Source: Patiria pectinifera (lineage: Eukaryota; Echinodermata; Asteroidea; Valvatida; Asterinidae). Taken from it: 64,000 nucleotides of DNA. A program made the translations under genes and the position numbers. The number at the start of each line of letters is the position of its first letter. The first letter of the stretch is position 1. The notes beneath the pieces are model-generated. The model had not been told where the DNA came from and made no database searches. It saw only the letters and a program-made list of their open reading frames with translations. The stretch covers positions 15,526,863 to 15,590,862 of the forward strand of contig CM057135.1 in NCBI GenBank assembly GCA_029964075.1, read 5' to 3'. This document shows positions 23,468 through 34,036 of the stretch, one piece after another.

Positions 23468-23706
23468 ATCTCAAAAGTATCTATTTTCTTTCGAGAACAC
23501 CCTGCTTTTTTCAGCACCAATTGATCCCCGTCAACCGCGAAAGTAATATTACTGTTGTCAGACCTAGCAATATTTGCAATAGCTGCACTAGTAGGATCTG
23601 TATACAATATCGCAAGGTCAACATAAGCACTTTCCCACATTTTTTCTTTGGTAGCCTGGGATACATGAACACCTTGAGTAATTTGTTCTGGTATTTCACA
23701 TGGCAT

Positions 23707-25625
23707 GGTCAAACTAGTAATAATAATAATAATAATGAACAGTTTTTATATAGCGCAAAATTACAATGAAGTCTCAAAGCGCTTGTGGAAAGTTAAATAG
23801 TGAAACCAGGACTATTAAATACCCAAATTACAGAAAATACAGAAAGAACTACAAAATGCATACAATGAAAAAGAACAAGTTATTTAACAAAAAGATGTGT
23901 CTTCAAATTAGACTTAAACTGTTCTAGAGAGGAGCTTTCTTTTATACTATTAGGGAGTGAATTCCAGAGTTCAGGAGATGCAACCTGAAAAACCCTTTTC
24001 CCTAAAGCTTTGATGGTGGCTGGAAAAGGAGTGAGAAGATTTTTTGAGCCAGAACGAAGATTTCTAGTAGGGTAATAGTCGTGGATTAATTCTATGAGAT
24101 ATTGAGGAGCTATACCATGTTTGCATTTGTATGTCGTAACTAAGAGTTTGAAAATTATTCTCTGTTTAACTGGTAACCAATGTAAATGATGCAAAATTGG
24201 GGAAATGGATTCATGTGAACGAGTATATGTAACAAGTCTTGCAGCCGAGTTTTGAATTCATTGAAGCTTAACAAGAAGAGAGTCGAGTAACCCAAACAAC
24301 AGACCATTACAATTATCAATCCGACTCATTACAAAGGCGTGTATTAATTTTTCCGTTATGTTCTGATTCAAGAATTGTCTGATCTTCCCTATCTTGTACA
24401 AGCCATAAGAAGATGCCCGACAAATATTATTGATATGTTGTGTCATTGTTAAATTGTCATTCAATACAACACCAAGATTTCTAGCACACTGAGATGGTTT
24501 GAGATTAACATCATTGAACATAATCGGAGGTAATACAGTTTTATTTCTGAACCGTGATGACAGATGAAGTAGCTCTGTCTTCCCTTCATTAATCGTGAGA
24601 GCATTTCTTGATGACCACAACTGAATTTCATGTAAACAAGATTCTAATCTAGGAATGACAGATAAATAGTTGTTCTTGTGCGCAGTAGTGTAGACTTGAG
24701 TGTCGTCTGCATAGATTGCATGACCAAAACCATGGGACTTTATGATGTCATCTAACGGCGAGGAGTACATTGTGAAGATAATAGGGCCCATGACCGACCC
24801 CCGAGGTACTCCTTGTTTCATTGGAGCACTGGAAGATACATCATCTCCTATGACAACAGACTGAGAGCGATTGGTTAGGTATGAACGAAGCCAGTTCAAT
24901 GCCGTTTTTCGAAATCCGAATCTGTGCTGCAGCCGCTGGAAAAGAATGTCATGGCTGATTGTATCGAATGCAGCGGAGTAATCTAGTAACAGTAAAACCG
25001 CTTCTTGTCCTTTGTCTAGTGATAGAAGCAGATCATTACACACACGGAGTAGGGCTGTCTCACAACTATGGTTTTGTCGATATGCAGACTGCATGGTGGC
25101 ATTTATATTGTTTGTAGATAAGTAGCTCTGCATCTGAAGTACAGCAGCACGTTCAATTGTTTTGGAAAGGAACTATAAATTAGCCACAGGTCTGTAGTTT
25201 TTAAGGTTTTCAGGGTCCAGATTTGAATTGTTCAGTAGTGGAGTGATGTTGGCGTGCTTCAGCAAGTCAGGGAAACAACCATTAGTAAATGAGGTATTGA
25301 TGATACGAGTAATGATGGGAGCAAGTTCAATGGCACATTTCTTGACGACTTGCGTGGGGGCAGGATCAAGTGCACAAGTAGAAGAAGGGGATTTGGCCAA
25401 GAGATTGATGACTTGGTGCTCTGAGACCGGTGTAAACTTCTCGAAGATGGATTCACAGATTGTGTCGCTGTAAGATGAAGTGGCCTGTGATGAAGAAGAT
25501 TTCAGGAGATCCTGAACTATGTTGCCCGCTTTCTCAGCAAAGAAAGTGGAGAAACGTTCCGCCAATGGTTTATCTGAAGTCTTTGCAGATGGTAGTGACT
25601 TTCTGACAGGCTGGCTGCCTTAGTA
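23707..25625 (-). mobile_element. 5'-truncated CR1-group LINE inside gag
   Basis: The element reads leftward: a short pre-RT segment (AERFSTFFAEKAGNI), then reverse transcriptase with SAYRQNHSCETALL, LLDYSAAFDT, GVPRGSVMGP and the catalytic YADD (HAIYADDTQVY), then a C-terminal HHLHWLPVKQRI block. Two premature stops (near 25172 and 24257) interrupt an otherwise single frame. The 3' end carries GCGCTATATAAA and an ATT microsatellite, as in CR1/L2 tails. The flanking five bases GGCAT at 23702-23706 and 25626-25630 fit a target duplication, and removing the insert rejoins the gag frame. Confidence 0.8.
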
Positions 25626-25659
25626 GGCATAACATTACTACTAATACCCAAACTATCAT

Positions 25660-25668
25660 CAACAGTGC
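25660..25668. repeat. 9-bp target duplication of the MITE, left copy
   Basis: CAACAGTGC directly abuts TAGCCCC; the second copy is 26106-26114, directly after GGGGCTA. Confidence 0.9.
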
Positions 25669-26105
25669 TAGCCCCAAAATGTGGCCTATTTGCTGGACTG
25701 CCTCCGTAAACATAGGCCACACATCCACCATGTACACAAACGTGTCGACGGAGCCAAATTTTGATTTTCACATTGAGGCTTACTTTGTAGGTTTTTTTTG
25801 CTTTAGAAGCATTCTCACCCTCTATATAGGCTAATCAGAAAGTGCTGCCTTCATGTTGAAATTTTGATACGAAAAGTGTAAAAATGAATCTGGAAATTTC
25901 ACGAAAAATGGACATCTGAAAAAGGCAGCACTTTCTGATTAGCCTATATAGAGGGTGAGAATGCTTCTAAAGCAAAAAAAACCTACAAAGTAAGCCCACA
26001 TATGAAAATCAAAATTTGGCTCCGTCGACACGTTTTTGTACATGGTGGATGTGTGGCCTATGTTTACGGAGGCAGTCCAGTAAATAGGCCACATTTATGG
26101 GGCTA
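25669..26105. mobile_element. 437-bp palindromic MITE with 9-bp duplication
   Basis: The left arm, TAGCCCCAAAATGTGGCCTA..., pairs with the right arm, ...TAGGCCACATTTATGGGGCTA. Pairing continues over some 185 bases per arm, with a short unpaired centre near 25855-25920. Conserved inner pieces include CTATATAGGCTAATCAGAAA and its complement. Nine-bp duplications are typical of Mutator-like or Merlin-type elements; I cannot decide which. No coding capacity. It interrupts the gag frame exactly. Confidence 0.85.
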
Positions 26106-26114
26106 CAACAGTGC
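26106..26114. repeat. 9-bp target duplication of the MITE, right copy
   Basis: CAACAGTGC follows the right arm and matches 25660-25668 exactly. Confidence 0.9.
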
Positions 26115-26679
26115 CATACTCACCCCGACCCCCTAGAGGGGAGGGACTGGCAATGACCGGAATGGCCACAGGAGGGACTATGGACGTCACCACAGGCACA
26201 GCCACAGAGGGAGTTGGAGCTGGGTTCCCTGAGGCATTGACAGGATCCCCGTTAGCTGTTGCCATCTGCACCGGTCGAGAAGCAGGCGGCTGGGAGGTCC
26301 TGGCTTTCTTGTTAGCTGGCGGTTGTGTGACAGCAGCGGCATTACCATCATCCTGGCGGTCATCGAAACGGGCTGGCCGACCCACTGTGCGCTTAGGACG
26401 CGGCATGGCAGAGTGATGGGAATGTGTTCGAAACTAGTATCCAGTTGTCCGGGAGGCTTACCACAAAAAACAAATGTTTACTGAGTCTGCATCCGATATT
26501 GTACAGTAGAAATTCAAGCAGAAATGGAGTCGGCCTAGGCCTAGGCCTATATGCTCTGTCTCCAAAACCGTCAAATAAAAAGTTGGAAACTTGTAAGAAA
26601 TGTCCGACTCCTCCCACGATCGAATCACCAAGGATGAAAAGTTATGCACAGCACGAAGAAGCAAATATCTCCGAAAACA

Positions 26680-26860
26680 AATTGAAGTGTTGACCACACA
26701 ATAGGGCTTATCCAAAAAAGAGTAGGCCTAAATCCAGAGGAAAGTATATCCAAATGGAAGTGTTGACCACACAATATATATCCAAAAGAGAGTAAATCCA
26801 GAAGAAAGTATATCCAAATGGAAGTGTTGACCATACAATATATATCCAAAAGCAGTGGAA
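26680..26860. repeat. Minisatellite, about 65-base period, three copies
   Basis: GAAGTGTTGACCACACAATA, ATATCCAAAAGAGAGTA and AGAAAGTATATCCAAATGG recur in fixed order. The last unit is incomplete and slightly diverged. It lies upstream of the Ngaro gag start and could be part of that element's terminal repeat region. Confidence 0.75.
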
Positions 26861-27639
26861 ATCCAACACACAAATTTGTATAATTTCCAAATCACTGTTG
26901 TAAAAACAATTTACATGTACATGTATTCAGCTCAAGAAACTGTGACAAAGTGAGGCTGTACTCCTTCAAACCCACAATCTTCCTAGAGTCCCCAGATACA
27001 GCCAACTCTTTCATTGGTTAAAAGTTTTGCCTACCTCTCCTCTGATTGGAGAGCACCTCCTAAAACTTTGCATCTAATTTGCATAACACTGCACTCCCTA
27101 ATATGGTGTTGACCTAGACGTTCTAGAAGAGTCCAGGCTATCTATTTTTAGCTATCATGTAGGCCAACTGTATAGACTTGAAGTCCCTGTGTGCAGCCTC
27201 CAAAAACAGACTGGTAATCTAACAAGTAAAATGCAACTGAGTATAAATAATTTTATCTTTGAGGGATAAAATGTGTTATTCCTACAAAGGGGTAAAAAAA
27301 AATGATCTTAGTCTGAAAATTGCCTTTTCAAAGTGTATACAACGTGTACAGGTTTTTTTTTTCAATGTACATGCAGTTTGTGCCTTAATGAAATTGAATG
27401 ACCAATAAACTGCCCCTTTAGAAATAAATGCCACTGCCACAAAATGGTGGAAAAAAGCAGTGCCTATTAAAAGGTGAACAAGTTTTACTTTATTTCTAAG
27501 TTTATTGTTATTTAGAATAGGAAAACATATTTTTAAAGACAGTTTTGAGTTGGCATTTTGTCCGTCCTTTTTTCTTTTTTTTTTAATCATGTCCCACCCC
27601 AAATAATGAACAAGATCCAATACGGAAGAAAATCCCTTT
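26861..27639. other. Intronic DNA, nothing recognised
   Basis: AT-rich, with only short chance frames and no RNA or repeat that I can support. Confidence 0.4.
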
Positions 27640-27955
27640 TCACCTCCATACTGTTCCCCCCCCCCCCCATCATCATCACTCTCACACTCTTTTGTCCGTT
27701 TCCACTCCCTGTGACCTTTGATCCTTCCCCTTCCTGGTCCCTCCCCTGTTTGTGGTTTGCCATCTCCCTTTGTTCCTTTGTTCTCTCATCCACCCTCCCC
27801 TGCATCTTTCCGCACCTTTCCCACCTTATCCTCCTTTTGTGTTTCTTCTTTCAGCCCTGCATGTTTGTGTGCACCCCCATGTTAATGTATGTACCTCTGC
27901 CATTTCTGTTTTAGCCTCTGAAGAAGAACTTGCTAAGTTCGCAACGTCAGGCCAC
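27640..27955 (+). mobile_element. Penelope-like element fragment (3' region)
   Basis: A pyrimidine-rich stretch (TCACACTCTTTTGTCCGTTT, CTTTGTTCTCTCATCCACCC, TTTCAGCCCTGCATGTTTGT) matches the reverse complement of 33423-33640, which lies next to a GIY-YIG fragment of a minus-strand PLE. It ends in a hammerhead-like motif. It is non-coding; the open frame across it is a by-product of low complexity. Confidence 0.75.
27914..27952 (+). ncRNA. Hammerhead-ribozyme-like motif at PLE end
   Basis: Elements in order: GCCT (27914-27917), core CTGAAGA (fits CUGANGA), one extra A, stem GAACTT-GCT-AAGTTC (27926-27940), then GCAAC where a hammerhead needs GAAA, then GTC (27946-27948), then AGGC (27949-27952) pairing with the first GCCT. 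PLEs are known to carry minimal hammerheads with very short stem III. The A-to-C change in the core suggests this copy no longer cleaves. Confidence 0.55.
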
Positions 27956-28226
27956 ATTAATTTTTAGAAGATCCAATACGGGTCCAAATCTGAATGTTCT
28001 CTGGCCTATTCTGAGCCCGCATGCCACACATCATGCTTTTAGTTAACACAATATGCGCAAGTTTTCACTCTGCAGCTCCACTATTAAGATAATTATTGCT
28101 AATTGGACAATCCATTGCATTCCATGTATTTGGCTTCCAGTGTTTTTCAGCTTGCTAAAAATTAAAGCAGTTCAAGCATCAGATGGAAATGTTTCCATGC
28201 ATCTTCTTGCATCTTCTTATATGTAG

Positions 28227-28517
28227 GTGGGAAGGCCTCAAAGAAAGCTAGTAGTGCGAGCAGTAAACACAACGCACACAACGAGGAGGGGAAAAGGAGA
28301 ACCAGGAAGATAAACCAAAACACCATGGAGCAATGACGAGAAGATGGCTGTAGTCAAGAATTTTGGCCATTGTTTTCAAACAGGCAGGTTGCCTGGTAAA
28401 CAGGAAATCGTGTCTGTCTTGTCATCTGAACGTGTCTTGCAAGAAAGGACATGGACTAAGATCAAGGATTTCGTGAGAAATCGACTAGGGAAAAAGGATC
28501 CTTTAGATTTTATCTAA
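28227..28517 (+). pseudogene. SET-YR gene, C-terminal exon
   Basis: An acceptor (TATATGTAG) in phase 1 opens GGKASKKASSASSKHNAHNE in the frame expected from the exon at 20755-20882. After a small shift near 28305 the conserved end PWSNDEKMAVVKNFG...LPGKQEI...RTWTKIKDFVRNR follows to a TAA at 28515-28517. That block is the C-terminal signature I associate with this recombinase family, resembling a short Myb/SANT-like helix unit. The shift makes the exon defective, unless it is a sequencing error. Confidence 0.75.
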
Positions 28518-28829
28518 AGTTTATCCAGCTCAAGTATGGGATCAATGTTTCTTTTGTCTTCATCATGCACTATAGTGTGGTCTTTGTTATTTATTGTTCA
28601 GACCCCAGGTAGAGGGGATTCTAGTTGAATCTTGTTTTTCAGACATGAGGATGGAAAAGTTAATTTACACAAGGCAAATAATGTGAAAATTCTCCGCAAA
28701 TAATCCAAATTGCTTCTTTCACCTCAATCACTACCCCAAACTGCCTCCTCAAGGGACATAATAATTTCAGTCACCTTCAGCTGTGAATTTCACTAAGCTT
28801 TAGGTTTTAAGAATCCAGATTAAGAAGTG

Positions 28830-30110
28830 CAGTTGCCTTTTAGTTTTTCAATCTTCAGATTGGAGATTTGAATTACCTATTAAGGTTTTCAGACCCCAGG
28901 TTGGGAATTTCAGTGACCTATGTAGTTTTTAGAACCTAAGTTGGAAATTTCATTTACCTCTAGTTTTTCAGTCCTGAGTATTTTTATTCCCCAGGTTGGG
29001 AATTTGAAATACCTTAAATTTTTAGAGCCCAAACTTGGAGATTTAACTTTGGTTTTTTTTCAAACCACAGAGTGGGAATTTCAGTTACCTTTAGTTTTTC
29101 AGACCCCAGGTCGAGGATTTCGGTTACCTTTTAGTTTATCAGGCCTGAGGTTGGTTATTTCAAATGCATTTAATTTCGGACTCCAAGTTGGGATTTCACA
29201 TACCTTTAAAAATTTGTTTAGACCCCAGATTTGGGGATTTCACTGAACTTTTTTTTCAAACCGCTGAGTGGGAATTTCAGTTAGCTTTAGTTTTTCTGAC
29301 CCCAGGTTGGAAATTTCAGTTTTTCAGACCCCAGTTCGGGAATGTTGATTACCTTTAGTTTTCAGGCCTCAGGTTGGTCATTTCAAATGCATTTGATTTT
29401 TTTAACCCCAAGTTGGGGTTTTCACAATAGCTTTTTAGACCCCAGATTAGGAATTTTACTCACCTTTATATTTTCCCCAGGTTGGGGATTTTAACTAGTT
29501 TTAGTTTACAGGCCAAATTGCCAAGGTTGGGAATTTAATTTACCTTTTTTTTCAGATCTCAGGTTGGGGAATTTCAATTACCTTCACTTTTTTCAGGCGC
29601 CAAGATGGTAATTTTAGATATATTTTTTAGACCCCAGGTTCGGAATTTAGTCACCTTCACTTTTCAGGCCACGGAATGAGATTTCGCTTACATTATGCGT
29701 CTTAAACCCCAAGTTGGGTATTTCACTTACCTTTACCCTTTTTTAGACCCCAGGTTGGGGATTTAAGTTACTTTCATTTTTTTCACTCAAGTTTGGAGAT
29801 TTTAAATTTTTGTTTTCAGGCTCAGGTTGGGGATTGCAGTTATCTTTTTCAGGTCCCAGCCTACCTTTATTTTTTGATACCCTGGGTTGGGCATTTCGGT
29901 TTGCTTCAGTTCTTTAGGCCCAAATTGGAAATTTCGGATGCGATAGCTTTTCAGGCCCAGAATTGGGAATCAAGGTTTCCTTTTGTTTTTGTCTGAATTT
30001 TTGTCTGGCCTCAAGCTGAGGATTGGGATTGCCCTTAGTTTGTTCACGCCTTAGGGTGGAGATTTTTGCTTCGAATTGGGAACTGTTTGAAAGAGATTCG
30101 GACAATCCCA
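28830..30110 (+). repeat. Degenerate satellite, about 45-60-base units
   Basis: Some two dozen diverged copies of TTTTTCAGACCCCAGGTTGG followed by GAATTTCAGTTACCTTTAG run head to tail. Some blocks repeat at a higher order of about 200-225 bases (for example CAAACCRCWGAGTGGGAATT at 29059 and 29251). Each unit looks like a pyrimidine tract plus AG. Several short frames across it are not genes. Confidence 0.85.
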
Positions 30111-32435
30111 ATTTCACTTTTTTTTAAACCTTCATTGTTGCCTTACCTGAGTTATTGGACAGTGGTCATTTTTTCAGTTTTGTTTGTTTTTAGTTGTGTG
30201 GTTTTTTTGTTTATTTAGGCGTCTTGGGGGGGGGGGGGGGTTTGCCCCACGTTGGGTTTTTGTTGCCTCTCATTGTGAAAGCCCTGAGTTTGGGTTTAGG
30301 TTGCCTTTTTCAGTGCGCATGATAGTTATTGTAGTATTGGAGCACAAACCTGTGTTTATATTGTTTCCCTCAACCCCTCCTAGCTTCAGGATGAAGGTGT
30401 TGGTTGAGTTTAATTGTTTTTCTCCTACGCACTACCTTCAGTGTTGGCTTTCAGGCCCAGAGCGGCACTTTTTCCCCTTAAGTGAAAAAAACAGATTGGC
30501 CCATACATTGTGCACCTATTTAATTATTTTTCCAAAAACGAATGAACGGTATAAACTAAGATAGTGGTGAAGCCACCCATTACATTATTCATCAGTCCTT
30601 CACGTTATTTGTTGTGCCATGCTGTATCGAAATTCTGAAAGGACTCATGTCTTAGAGATTTATTCTATTTCTTAGGGAATAACCGAGTTGACTGCTGCTT
30701 AAGCACACAAAATTGCTTAAGCACAAAAACCCTTGCCTAGTAAAATCAGGTTACCAGCCAAAATTTCATGTGATTGTCATGCTAATCAAACAACAGCTAA
30801 ATACCAGTCACAAGCAATATACATCACATGGAATTTTGTCTTATTTAACTTAAGCAGATTCCTTTAAACTGGTTCAACTCAGAAATACATGTAGTGCTAA
30901 GCTTTGCACTATGTAAAATAAAGTGTTTTAGATAGAGAAGCCAATTTGTGATGGGATACCCCCACCAGGCTGACCAGGGGTATACTTGCGCAGTACGTAT
31001 ACCTCAAACTGAGGATGCTTATTATGCAACTTATGTGGGATGGCATAGCAGTGAGCCGGGCCCACTAAGTCCCCGGTCATGTACAGTCAAGAGTTGAGAG
31101 CCCAAGTTTTATACTTATCTCATGTTTTATACTTTTCTCATAGTAAACAGTGGTCCATGATTGCCAAAGAATCATTGAATATGTACCCATTGAATAGTTT
31201 CAAACATCCCATTGAATAGCGCCTAACATCGTACTCGTTTGGAGGGCAGGCATCGTGTACATGGGATGCACACTTCCCAGGATCGAATGTAAAAGTCTTC
31301 AGGGAAAGGATCCGTGGGCTACTTGGATTAATATTACCTCGATGATAGATTTAGTAGGGGGCACTACCCAAATTTTTCAGAGTTGACAATAATCCACGGT
31401 TGAATGTGCAGAAAGGTTTTTGAACAGGCCGTAATGTTGATGGTAATGTTCACCATTGAATATTGTCTGTGACTTTAGAATAAGTGTATAGAAATTGACT
31501 GGGGAAAAGGATTGTTGAAATACAACGGAAAATATACAGAATCAGAAAACTATGATTCGCTTTACTTGCACTGAAACACAATTATGACAACCTGTCATTT
31601 ATTTTATTCAAATCATTCCTTAAATCGTGTTACATGATGTACCACATAAAAACAACACTTACTCAAAATGCACCTTAATTTTTACCCCAATTGAAGTTGT
31701 TTCTGCGATTTTGCCATATAAAAACAATTATAATTGTATCTTACTGAGAGCACACTTGCCCTGTTTTAGATGAATACATAATGGTTATGACACGGGAATA
31801 CACGGAAGATTTTTTTAAAATAACACTGATTAGTTAATGATTTCTGTTGAAAAGTTTGTATATTGTGATATAGGCAACCAATACATGCACTGATTTAAAG
31901 TCGCACCTTTTAACAAACTGATGAATACAAAACCATCAAAACCTTTTTAAAACTGGTGAATCAAGCCTTTTGATTTCTGAACTATTTTGTTGGTTATAGT
32001 CTAATAATCAGTACATTTTTCTAAAATGATTTTAATTTATCCATTAAAATTGTTGATCTACGGTAATTCGGACTCAGAATTACTCTTACAGATACAAATG
32101 GGTATAACAATACAGTTTATTTAGTTTAGTTTTGAAAAAAAAAAATTAATTGGAAAATCCATGTTAATTGAGTGAATTTGAACATTCTAATTCACTCTGT
32201 ATTAAAATAAGTCATCGAAATCTAAATGAACCATTATTTGTGTGAATCATTATCGTGTCTACTTCTTAATCATTTACTGAACTTAAGTTTACTGAACTTA
32301 AGTTTCATTTTTTGGCGAGTTCACTTTCGGGTTGTGATTTATTGGGGGAAATTCTTGATCTCTCTCTCCCCCCCCCCCCCCCCCACTTTTGGACACAAAT
32401 TGCCGCCACTGCAATAACAAGACATCAACTCGTGT
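30111..32435. other. Intergenic DNA, nothing recognised
   Basis: No coding exon or known repeat. A 15-base G run lies near 30226-30240, a C run near 32368-32383, and a tandem ACTGAACTTAAGTTT pair near 32277-32305. Confidence 0.45.
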
Positions 32436-32439
32436 GTAT

Positions 32440-33390
32440 GCAAATCCTACGAACTATTAGAATTGAATGTAAAATGACAAGACATAATTTGTCTTTATTT
32501 AAGTTAACGATTGACTGCAATATGAAAAGACACGGCAGGGGCAAATCCAGAGGGGGTATTGGGGGTCAACCCCCTCCCCACGCTGTTTGCCATTTTCTTT
32601 CTTTTTTGGGGCCTACGTGTAAAGTTGAATCCCCCCCCATACAAAAAAAAAGCAAAACACAAACCCTGTTGGGGTCTTTTTTTTGCGTGTACGGTTAAAA
32701 ACAAAACAGAGGTTAAATGGCATTACCAATGGCGACGAATAGAACATCCTGTTATTGTGCTAATGTCCACGGTTGATATATAGAAAACGCTTGTGTGGCC
32801 ACGTTTGAATGTAAAATGAGAAGACATCACGACGTCGTGTGTTTACCAATGTTAAAGAACTACGTTTATTTGTAGAAGAAGCCATGACTTGTGTTAATAC
32901 TAATGTCCACGATTGAATGTAAAATGGCAAGACATCACGTGTGTACCAATCTCTGCGGTGAACTACACAATTGAATGTAAAATGACAAGACATCCTACGT
33001 AATGTAAAAGTGCTAATGTCCACGGTTTAAATATAGAAAACGCTTGTGTGTCTACGTTTGAATGTAAAATGAGAAGACATCACGACGTCGTGTGTATACC
33101 AATGATAAAGAACTACATGTCCACGATTGAATGTAAAATGGCAAGACATATCACGTGTGTACCAATCTCTGCGGTGAACTACACGATTGAATGTAAAATG
33201 ACAAGACATAACTTGTTTGTATATTTACGACCACGATTGAATGTAAAATGACAAGACATCATATGTTATGCAAACTGATAAGGGTACACATCCTTTGCGT
33301 GTTCTAATGTCCACGGTTGATATATAGAAAACGCTTGTGTGTCCAGGTTTGAATGAAAAGGAGAGGACATCACGGCGTCGTATGTAATTA
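32440..33390. repeat. Satellite-like array with a 250-290-base higher-order unit
   Basis: TTGAATGTAAAATGACAAGACATCA and close variants recur about ten times. A larger block starting AATGTCCACGGTTGATATAT repeats at about 32763, 33016 and 33305, each followed by AAACGCTTGTGTG. The array directly adjoins the end of the minus-strand PLE. Confidence 0.8.
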
Positions 33391-33422
33391 ACTACGATTG
33401 TTTGTAAAACAAGCCATTAACA

Positions 33423-34036
33423 TGGAGGTGCACACAAACATGCAGGGCTGAAAGAAGAAACACAAAAGGAGGATTAGGTGGGAAAGGTGTGGAAAGATGC
33501 AGGGTAGGGTGGATGAGAGAACAAAGAAACAAAGGGAGATGGCAAACCACAAGGGGCCTGGTGTAAACAGGGGAGGGACCAGAAAAGGGAAGGATCAAAG
33601 GTCACAGGGAGTGGGAACGGACAAAAGAGTGTGAGAGTGAAGGGGATGATGCGGGGGGGGGGGGACATTATGGAGGTGGAAAGGGATGAAAGATGGGGGA
33701 AGATGGGTAAACAAGGAAGACCAGGTGGATTATCTGTAAAAGAAGGCAATGGAGGAAGAAAAGGATTTATCATTTCCAAGTTGGATGTTGAGACCATGTG
33801 GTTGAATAGTTCGAAGACGATTCTTCCACACTTTCTCTCTGCTGAGGCGAACTGAGTCCTTGCGATTGCCAAGAGATTCAATGCCCTGCAAAATGTTTCT
33901 TGGTGTTGACCGTTGAGCATAGAAACGCTTCTTGAGCGTATTCTTAGTCTCACCTACAAACTGCACTCCACAGACCCTGCAAGAAATGAGATATATGACA
34001 TTAGAGGTGTAACAAGTGATGTTACCAATGGTTCTG
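33423..34036 (-). mobile_element. Penelope-like element, minus strand, part 1 (GIY-YIG and 3' region)
   Basis: Reading leftward from the duplicated target, the sequence encodes NITCYTSNVIYLISCRVCGVQF and VGETKNTLKKRFYAQRS, the core of a GIY-YIG endonuclease as found at the C-terminus of PLE polyproteins. It continues into the same non-coding 3' region as 27640-27890. The other part of the same copy is at 37146-37303; a LINE sits between them. Confidence 0.8.
34024..34036. repeat. 13-bp LINE target duplication, left copy
   Basis: ACCAATGGTTCTG occurs here and at 37146-37158. The uninterrupted PLE copy has it once, on the other strand, at 39953-39965. Confidence 0.9.

Larger units (their letters stand above)
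22232..26406 (-). mobile_element. Deleted Ngaro/DIRS-like retroelement with nested inserts
   Basis: Reading leftward, the order is gag-like N-terminus (26406-26115), gag middle (25659-25626 and 23706-23370), tyrosine recombinase (about 23400-22829) and SGNH hydrolase (22808-22232). Reverse transcriptase and RNase H, expected between gag and recombinase, are absent. A CR1-group LINE and a palindromic MITE sit inside gag. Ngaro-group elements use a tyrosine recombinase rather than a DDE integrase, and some code for an SGNH-type hydrolase (from memory). The true ends, normally split direct repeats, were not identified, so these limits are the coding limits. The element lies in the last intron of the SET-YR gene, opposite in orientation. 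Confidence 0.75.
23365..26406 (-). pseudogene. Gag-like gene of the Ngaro element, split by two inserts
   Basis: It starts MPRPKRTVGRPARFDD at 26406 and runs through a Pro/Ala-rich region to GRGEYGTV at 26115. It resumes after the MITE as DDSLGISSNVMP (25659-25626) and, after the LINE, as CEIPEQITQGVHVSQATKEK from 23706. It reaches ELLKYTEIVHMA before the deletion junction. With both inserts and their duplications removed the frame is continuous, which is good evidence for the order of events. The conserved block with FEMWQSAFHTYMAIYL is typical of DIRS/Ngaro gag proteins as I know them. Confidence 0.75.

Noticed and set aside
27558-27914. 118-residue Pro/Leu-rich frame
   Set aside because: It is the pyrimidine-rich 3' region of a PLE, also present inverted at 33423-33640 where it is clearly non-coding.
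28941-29358. Frames with FRPQ/LDPRFGD repeats
   Set aside because: They are translations of the degenerate satellite.
30940-31110. Possible structured RNA (CCACCAGGCTGACCAGGGG region)
   Set aside because: It does not match an snRNA, 5S or tRNA pattern that I can verify by eye.
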